From an uncultured Collinsella sp. (GTDB taxonomy: Bacteria > Actinomycetota > Coriobacteriia > Coriobacteriales > Coriobacteriaceae), in the NCBI GenBank assembly GCA_900544205.1, contig UQUG01000058.1:1-11618 (forward strand): a DNA stretch of 11,618 bases, given 5' to 3'. This document shows, piece after piece, positions 8,013 through 11,618 of this stretch. The position numbers and the translations under genes were made by a program. Numbering within the stretch: the stretch's first letter is position 1; every line of letters begins with the position of its first letter. The notes under the pieces were generated by a model. It was not told the origin of the DNA. It worked only from the letters and a program-made list of their open reading frames with translations, and ran no database searches.

Positions 8013-8027
8013 CTTTTAATACCTTTC

Positions 8028-8059
8028 TATAGATATAAATATCTTAATAATAGTAATAG
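8028..8059. other. AT-rich DNA unwinding element with five DnaA-trio triplets
   Basis: 28 of 32 bases are A or T. At 8045-8059 the plus strand reads TAA TAA TAG TAA TAG; read 3' to 5' these are five consecutive triplets fitting the DnaA-trio pattern [G/A]A[T/A]. The array ends 12 nt from the box-like TGTTGATTA at 8072-8080, so box, spacer and trios are in the order described for the basal unwinding system of B. subtilis. The spacer here is not notably GC-rich. The same bases may also serve as the -10 region for dnaN. Confidence 0.6.
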
Positions 8060-8071
8060 CACTGACGAAAC

Positions 8072-8080
8072 TGTTGATTA
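8072..8080 (-). promoter_or_regulatory. DnaA-box-like 9-mer next to the trio array
   Basis: TAATCAACA on the minus strand, two differences from the TTTTCAACA core. It is called mainly because it lies 12 nt from the DnaA-trio array. Confidence 0.4.
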
Positions 8081-8144
8081 CTCACAAAGACGCAGGTCAG
8101 ACCCAGAAAGAGAATCGACAGCAACCTGTGTGCAACAGGGGTGG

Positions 8145-8153
8145 TTTTCCACG
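8145..8153 (+). promoter_or_regulatory. DnaA-box-like 9-mer, closest to the classical type
   Basis: TTTTCCACG, seven of nine bases shared with the E. coli consensus TTATCCACA. It is the only site in the two spacers that keeps CCAC. Confidence 0.5.
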
Positions 8154-8216
8154 TTCAAAACCTGCGCAAAACTTTTCATCACCGCGGATTGGGTTTTAGA
8201 CACCTTATGCCCGTGG

Positions 8217-8233
8217 TTTCGACAAGTTTTCAA
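8217..8233 (+). repeat. 17-bp direct repeat, copy 1 (dnaA-dnaN spacer)
   Basis: TTTCGACAAGTTTTCAA is identical to 11407-11423 upstream of the operon. The two copies lie about 3.2 kb apart, in the two box-rich spacers. In this copy it runs into the exact box TTTTCAACA. Confidence 0.9.
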
Positions 8234-8235
8234 CA
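8227..8235 (+). promoter_or_regulatory. Putative DnaA box, exact TTTTCAACA
   Basis: The core TTTTCAACA lies within the 14-mer AGTTTTCAACAGGT (8225-8238), which occurs three times in the window (also as its reverse complement at 11425-11438 and 11478-11491), always in the origin spacers. Confidence 0.55.
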
Positions 8236-8250
8236 GGTGTCTCTATTTCC

Positions 8251-9975
8251 CTACGAGCGTAGTGTAATTATATCGCGCAGCGACTTGAGATCTTCGGTGA
8301 CGGTGCGGTCTTCCTGGATCATCTTCTGGACCTTTTTGTAACTCGTGCTGACGGTCGAGTGGTTGCGGTTGCCAAACTCGGCGCCCACGGCCGTCGTCGT
8401 CATCTCGCACATCTCGATCGCCAGGTAGATAGCGATATGGCGCGCCTTGGCGATATTGGCGTTGCGGCGCGGGCCGATGAGCTCCTCGTGTGTCACGCCG
8501 TACTGCTCTTCGATGACGGACTGAACCGTCTGGACGTTGATCTTTTTGGCCGATGTGTCGAAGTACTGGCTGGCGATGGCGTCGATATCGTCAAAGGTGA
8601 GCTCCCCGCCCTCGCGCTCGCGGTCACCCGCCTCGCCGGCGCAGCGCTCGCAAAAGCTCTCGAGTTCGCGGATGTTGGTGCCCGAGACCTCGGCCATGTG
8701 TTTAAAGTGTTCGTCGGTCAGGTGCCCGCCGTCGCCCCCATAGGCCGCCAGCAGCGAGTCGTCGCCTGCCTCGGGGGCGGCGACGATGGTGTTCTCGTAA
8801 TAGCGCTGCAAGATCTTGTATTTCATCTCGTAGCTGGGCTCTGCAACCAGGCAGAGCATGCCGGCGTTGAAGCGGCTGGTCAGACGCTCGTCCATGCTTA
8901 GGTCCTTGGGGGCGCGGTCTGCCGCGATGACGACCTTCTTGTTGTTGCGGATGAACTCGTCCATGAGCTGGAAAAAGTAGTCCACGCTCGCGCGCTTGCC
9001 GATGATGTTTTGGATGTCATCGATGATGAGCACGTCCACGCCGTGGTACGCCTGCATGATGGGAGCGTTGCTCTTCTTTTGACGGTCGAACTCGGTCATC
9101 AGGTCGTCCAGATATGCCTGGGAGTTGGCATACTTGACCTTGATCTCGGGCGACTTCTCGGCGAGCTCGTTTTTGATGGCAAGCAGCAGGTGCGTCTTGC
9201 CCAGGCCCGATTTGCCGTAGATGAACAGTGATGTGCATGTGCCGCGCTCGTCCGCGAGGGCGGCAAACTTGAGTGCCGAGCGATAGGCATGGCTGTTTTC
9301 GGGGCCGTAGACAAAGTTCTCAAAGGTAAATTTTGAGTTCGCGGCGAGCGGGGCTCCATCCGTATTCTGCTCGGCCGGCACGGTCGGTGCTGGCATGGGT
9401 GAGGTGGGGGTCGCGGCTTGCGTGGATTTAGTCGGCGCCCCGCCCTTCATCTGGTTCATCATGCGACGAAAATCGTCGGCCGAGAGCGTGTTTTTGATTG
9501 CAATGCCCGAATCCGCGCCCGCCGCTGCGTCGTGAGCGATGGGCATGTGCGTGACGGGCGCGTTCGTTGGCGTCGCCGCCGCGGTCGGCAACGGTGCCAT
9601 GGTTTCACGGGAAACATCGCTGTGCTGGTGCTCGACCGTCGACGCGTCGCCTGCGGAGGCCGGCACCGTCGGGGAAGCAGCGGGAGCCGTGGCGGGCGCC
9701 GTGGCGGCAGCGGATTCCGTCGCGGCGCCTTGCGGTGCCACGATGTCGAGCGCGATCGGTGCAAAGGCGATTTCTTCCAGATAGGCCTCAATAGTCGGCT
9801 GATGCTTTTTGAGCTGCGCGATGGCAAAGCGCGAGGGGGCCTCGATCGTGAGCGTATCTTCGGTCAGGCTTATGGCGCGCGATTGCCCCAGCATGTTGAT
9901 GAGGCGTGCATCTTGGCCGTCGCGCTGGCAAAAGGCGATGGCATCCCCCAGGATGATGCTTGCTTCCTCGTCCAC
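8251..9975 (-). CDS. dnaA: Chromosomal replication initiator DnaA
   Basis: An AAA+ protein that binds origin boxes and opens the DNA. The protein has 574 aa, longer than the 467 of E. coli. Domain I is about 1-75. Domain II (about 76-213) is a long Ala/Pro/Thr-rich linker. The AAA+ domain has Walker A GKSGLGKT (254-261), Walker B VLIIDDIQ (315-322), the arginine-finger motif ERLTSRF with Arg368, and sensor 2 NIRELE with Arg436. Domain IV (about 480-574) has the helix-turn-helix VGAEFGNRNHSTV (530-542). Aligned with E. coli, Arg399 and His434 are kept (Arg504, His539), but Pro423, Asp433 and Thr435 become Thr528, Asn538 and Ser540. The GTG start at 9973-9975 has GGGAG upstream and lies 15 nt after the GHKL gene, so the two are co-transcribed. 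A parS-like site is embedded in the domain II coding sequence. Confidence 0.97.
   Translation of the reverse strand: MDEEASIILGDAIAFCQRDGQDARLINMLGQSRAISLTEDTLTIEAPSRFAIAQLKKHQPTIEAYLEEIAFAPIALDIVAPQGAATESAAATAPATAPAASPTVPASAGDASTVEHQHSDVSRETMAPLPTAAATPTNAPVTHMPIAHDAAAGADSGIAIKNTLSADDFRRMMNQMKGGAPTKSTQAATPTSPMPAPTVPAEQNTDGAPLAANSKFTFENFVYGPENSHAYRSALKFAALADERGTCTSLFIYGKSGLGKTHLLLAIKNELAEKSPEIKVKYANSQAYLDDLMTEFDRQKKSNAPIMQAYHGVDVLIIDDIQNIIGKRASVDYFFQLMDEFIRNNKKVVIAADRAPKDLSMDERLTSRFNAGMLCLVAEPSYEMKYKILQRYYENTIVAAPEAGDDSLLAAYGGDGGHLTDEHFKHMAEVSGTNIRELESFCERCAGEAGDREREGGELTFDDIDAIASQYFDTSAKKINVQTVQSVIEEQYGVTHEELIGPRRNANIAKARHIAIYLAIEMCEMTTTAVGAEFGNRNHSTVSTSYKKVQKMIQEDRTVTEDLKSLRDIITLRS
9601..9616 (-). 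promoter_or_regulatory. Putative parS (ParB-binding) site inside dnaA
   Basis: The minus strand reads TGTTTCCCGTGAAACC, 14 of 16 matches to the parS consensus TGTTTCACGTGAAACA, with palindromic arms GTTTC/GAAAC intact. It encodes residues Val121 to Thr125 (VSRET) of the disposable domain II linker of DnaA. ParB sites are normally clustered near oriC, so the position fits. No parB gene is in the window. Confidence 0.7.
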
Positions 9976-9990
9976 TGCTTCTCCCGTTCC

Positions 9991-11343
9991 TTAACTTTGG
10001 GCTCGCACGCGAGCACTGCCTATTTCGGTCAGGTGATATTTCTGGCCATGTTTGATGACCAAGCCGGCCTGTGCCAAGTCGTTGAGCGTTCGCGACCACG
10101 TGGGCGCCGAGTTTCCAAACGCTCGTGCCAGGTCGGTTGCGCCGCACTCCTGGTTTTGAGCCAGATAGCCCAGTGCCGCTTCGCCGCGCTCGCTCACAAA
10201 TACGTTTTGCTGCGGCTGTGCATATTGATTCGCCGCATTAGGATACATCATTTGAGCTGCTGGTTGTTGAGAGCTCTGCATGGGCAGCGGCTGCTGTTGA
10301 AAACTTTGCGGCCACTGTTGGTAAGGCTGCGGGGGCATCTGCTGGGCCCATGGGTTGTACTGCGCCTGGGGCATCTGTTGGTTCGGCTGCTGGTATCCCA
10401 GCGGGTATTGCTGGGGGTATGCCTGCGCATATCCCGTTTGCGGCGCGTATTGAGCCGGATACCCTTGCGGGTTCGGTTGATAGGACATCTGCTGTGCGGC
10501 CGATGCGCCCGCCATCTGCTGTAAGGTTCCCGCATCCTGGCCCATCGCTGGCCTTGCATCGGGCATGTTCTGGGGAATCGCGCCCGTGGGTGCCTGGGGC
10601 TCTTGCATGGGGGGCATGCCAGACTGCAGCATGGGAGGCATTTGCTGTTGCACCTGTTGCATTGCTGCGGGCTGCTGCGTGAAGGCGCCCGGCATGGGAT
10701 ATGTCTGCTGCTCTGTTTCGGGTCGAACGGCTGCCCCGCGCCCGCCGGCACGCTCGATTTCCTGCACTCGCTTGGGGTCCAGACTTACCGTCACGACGGT
10801 GCCATTGCCCATGTTGTCCTCGATGGAGACGGCGCCGCCGGCGTTTTCCAAGTACTCCTGTACCATGGGAAACCCGGCGCCGGTGCCGCGGATATACCGT
10901 TTCATCTTGCTGTTTGCGCTGGTTACGCCAAAATCGAAGGCACGTTCTTTGTCGTCGATGCCCGGACCCTGATCGGCAAAGCGGATGGTATCGCCACCGT
11001 CGAGAATCGAGATAATGGGCTCTGCAAAATGCGCGTGGATAAAGTTTTCGACAATCTCGCGGATAACCATCAGCGAGATGCGTCCTCCCTGCTCTTTCAT
11101 GCACTGGTAGACGGTGTTGGTTGTCTCTTCCAAGTAGGTACGGACGTCTTGCGGTTCGATGACGATGACACGCGGTGTCGACAGCATGTCATCGTAGACC
11201 GCGATGCGCGCTGCATACATGGCCTGCGGTGCTTGTGCGGTGACCTGCTCGCTCTCGTTGCGTTCTTCGCGCACGCCGGTGATGTGCTCGTTGTCGGGTG
11301 CCGGATCACCGGAATCGACCATGGTGTAGAAGTCGTCAGACAT
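9991..11343 (-). CDS. GHKL ATPase - Gln/Pro-rich linker - winged-helix protein upstream of dnaA
   Basis: I do not recognise a named family for this 450-aa protein. Residues about 85-190 form a GHKL-type ATP-binding domain laid out like the anti-sigma kinase SpoIIAB: N-box with Glu96 and Asn100 in REIVENFIHA, G1 box DQGPG (124-128), G2 box GTGAGFPM (153-160) and the closing strand GTVVTVSL. Residues about 212-380 are low-complexity, with about 48 glutamines in 169 residues, many prolines, methionines and tyrosines, and almost no charge. Residues about 381-450 look like a winged helix: a helix ERGEAALGYLAQ, a recognition-type helix TWSRTLNDLAQAGLV, then the hairpin IKHGQKYHLTEIG. There is no signal peptide, membrane segment or histidine-phosphotransfer helix. 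The ATG start has no strong ribosome-binding site. The gene is 15 nt upstream of dnaA and downstream of the box cluster, so a role in sensing nucleotides or controlling dnaA is possible but inferred. Confidence 0.85.
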   Translation of the reverse strand: MSDDFYTMVDSGDPAPDNEHITGVREERNESEQVTAQAPQAMYAARIAVYDDMLSTPRVIVIEPQDVRTYLEETTNTVYQCMKEQGGRISLMVIREIVENFIHAHFAEPIISILDGGDTIRFADQGPGIDDKERAFDFGVTSANSKMKRYIRGTGAGFPMVQEYLENAGGAVSIEDNMGNGTVVTVSLDPKRVQEIERAGGRGAAVRPETEQQTYPMPGAFTQQPAAMQQVQQQMPPMLQSGMPPMQEPQAPTGAIPQNMPDARPAMGQDAGTLQQMAGASAAQQMSYQPNPQGYPAQYAPQTGYAQAYPQQYPLGYQQPNQQMPQAQYNPWAQQMPPQPYQQWPQSFQQQPLPMQSSQQPAAQMMYPNAANQYAQPQQNVFVSERGEAALGYLAQNQECGATDLARAFGNSAPTWSRTLNDLAQAGLVIKHGQKYHLTEIGSARVRAQS

Positions 11344-11406
11344 GCCGCTCGCAATCTTTCAAAAGGTTTTGAACAAATAGTAGCTCACCGCGTAACGTTT
11401 CTCATC

Positions 11407-11423
11407 TTTCGACAAGTTTTCAA
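11407..11423 (+). repeat. 17-bp direct repeat, copy 2 (upstream spacer)
   Basis: Identical to 8217-8233, TTTCGACAAGTTTTCAA. After it the sequence diverges: here AAACCTGTTGAAAAC follows, which adds an inverted exact box. Confidence 0.9.
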
Positions 11424-11427
11424 AACC

Positions 11428-11436
11428 TGTTGAAAA
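11428..11436 (-). promoter_or_regulatory. Putative DnaA box, exact TTTTCAACA
   Basis: The core is inside the 14-mer ACCTGTTGAAAACT (11425-11438), the reverse complement of that at 8225-8238. Confidence 0.55.
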
Positions 11437-11457
11437 CTTTGGAAAACGGACGAAAAG

Positions 11458-11475
11458 TTCTCAACATTTCCAACA
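11458..11475 (+). promoter_or_regulatory. Two abutting DnaA-box-like 9-mers
   Basis: TTCTCAACA (11458-11466) and TTTCCAACA (11467-11475) are head-to-tail with no gap, each one base from the TTTTCAACA core. A direct tandem like this would suit cooperative binding. Confidence 0.45.
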
Positions 11476-11480
11476 TGACC

Positions 11481-11489
11481 TGTTGAAAA
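11481..11489 (-). promoter_or_regulatory. Putative DnaA box, exact TTTTCAACA
   Basis: The core is inside the third copy of the 14-mer (11478-11491). It lies 5 nt from the tandem pair and in the opposite orientation. Confidence 0.55.
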
Positions 11490-11586
11490 CTCGATGAAAT
11501 TTCGTGAAAAGTTGCCTGCTGCCTCAAATGCCGATTCTGCTTATGGGGGAACCGTGTACTCTTTGCAACCTTTTACCTTTGATTTC

Positions 11587-11616
11587 TTGACATTTGAACA
11601 TTGATTTCCCTACAAT
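11587..11616 (+). promoter_or_regulatory. Strong outward-facing promoter, probably for rpmH
   Basis: Plus strand: a perfect -35 TTGACA (11587-11592), an 18-nt spacer and -10 TACAAT (11611-11616). Transcription would leave the window to the right, divergent from the dnaA operon. In most bacteria the divergent gene at this place is rpmH (ribosomal protein L34), but the gene itself is not in the window. Confidence 0.65.
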
Positions 11617-11618
11617 CT

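Larger units (their letters stand above)
8013..8250. other. Probable oriC, dnaA-dnaN spacer with DnaA boxes and unwinding element
   Basis: A 238-bp gene-free spacer between dnaA and dnaN, the usual site of the origin unwinding region. It contains one exact TTTTCAACA (8227-8235), a near-canonical TTTTCCACG (8145-8153), the one-mismatch TTTTCATCA (8173-8181) and TGTTGATTA (8072-8080, the reverse of TAATCAACA). An AT-rich element with DnaA-trio triplets is at 8028-8059. An 8-bp inverted repeat AGACACCT/AGGTGTCT (8198-8205, 8235-8242) brackets the exact box. The layout, with boxes on the dnaA side and the AT-rich element on the dnaN side, resembles the Bacillus subtilis incC region. The function is inferred from structure, not shown. 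Confidence 0.75.
11344..11618. other. Probable second origin/regulatory spacer with a DnaA-box cluster
   Basis: 275 bp without a gene. Between 11367 and 11510 it is rich in TTTTCAACA-like 9-mers in both orientations: exact copies at 11428-11436 and 11481-11489 (minus), and one-mismatch copies TTTTGAACA (11367-11375), TTTTCAAAA (11417-11425), TTCTCAACA (11458-11466) and TTTCCAACA (11467-11475). In a bipartite origin such as that of B. subtilis, a box cluster lies upstream of dnaA. Here the 450-aa gene separates the cluster from dnaA. The promoter for the 450-aa gene and dnaA must lie here; a weak -10 TACTAT (minus, 11377-11382) is the best I can offer, with no good -35. A plus-strand promoter is at the right edge. 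Confidence 0.7.

Noticed and set aside
8198..8242. Inverted repeat AGACACCT/AGGTGTCT as a dnaA terminator
   Set aside because: The stem is only 8 bp with a 29-nt loop and no T-run on the minus strand. It may be incidental or part of the origin structure.
9418..10524. A 368-codon plus-strand open frame across dnaA and the GHKL gene
   Set aside because: Arg/Leu/Gly-rich shadow frame spanning two real genes and their junction.
1..11618. CRISPR arrays, insertion sequences, prophage or defence genes
   Set aside because: No regularly spaced repeats, transposase or phage-like proteins were seen. All genes but the 450-aa one are housekeeping replication genes in conserved order.

Overview
The window is the replication-origin region of a high-GC Gram-positive chromosome, most likely an actinobacterium of the class Coriobacteriia (a Collinsella-like gut anaerobe is my best guess, from memory of protein style rather than any search). 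The gene order dnaA-dnaN-recF-DUF721(dciA)-gyrB-gyrA-tRNA-Ile is the standard actinobacterial one. Every gene is on the minus strand, so the biological reading direction is from position 11618 down to 1. Coding DNA is GC-rich and the two origin-like spacers are AT-rich.

Region by region, in transcription order. 11344-11618 is gene-free. It holds a cluster of DnaA-box-like 9-mers (core TTTTCAACA) and, at its far edge, a strong promoter facing outward on the plus strand, where rpmH normally lies. 9991-11343 encodes an unusual 450-aa protein made of a GHKL ATPase domain, a long Gln/Pro-rich linker and a C-terminal winged helix. It stands 15 nt upstream of dnaA, where most genomes have no gene. 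8251-9975 is dnaA, with a long low-complexity domain II, altered DNA-recognition residues in domain IV and a near-perfect parS site inside its coding sequence. 8013-8250 is the dnaA-dnaN spacer, with more boxes and an AT-rich element carrying five tandem DnaA-trio triplets. Then come dnaN, recF and dciA, closely spaced and ending in a clear intrinsic terminator at 5186-5214. gyrB and gyrA follow as a tight pair with strong ribosome-binding sites and GTG starts. After gyrA lie a terminator, a roughly 211-bp imperfect palindrome with a perfect 34-bp core, a good promoter and a tRNA-Ile(GAU) gene cut by the window edge.

Together the genes open the origin (DnaA), load the helicase (DciA), clamp the polymerase (DnaN), repair gaps (RecF) and remove supercoils (gyrase). 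The least ordinary parts are the GHKL-winged helix gene inserted between the box cluster and dnaA, the matched divergence of DnaA domain IV and the putative DnaA box, the embedded parS, the acidic N-terminal extension of GyrA and the large palindrome after gyrA.
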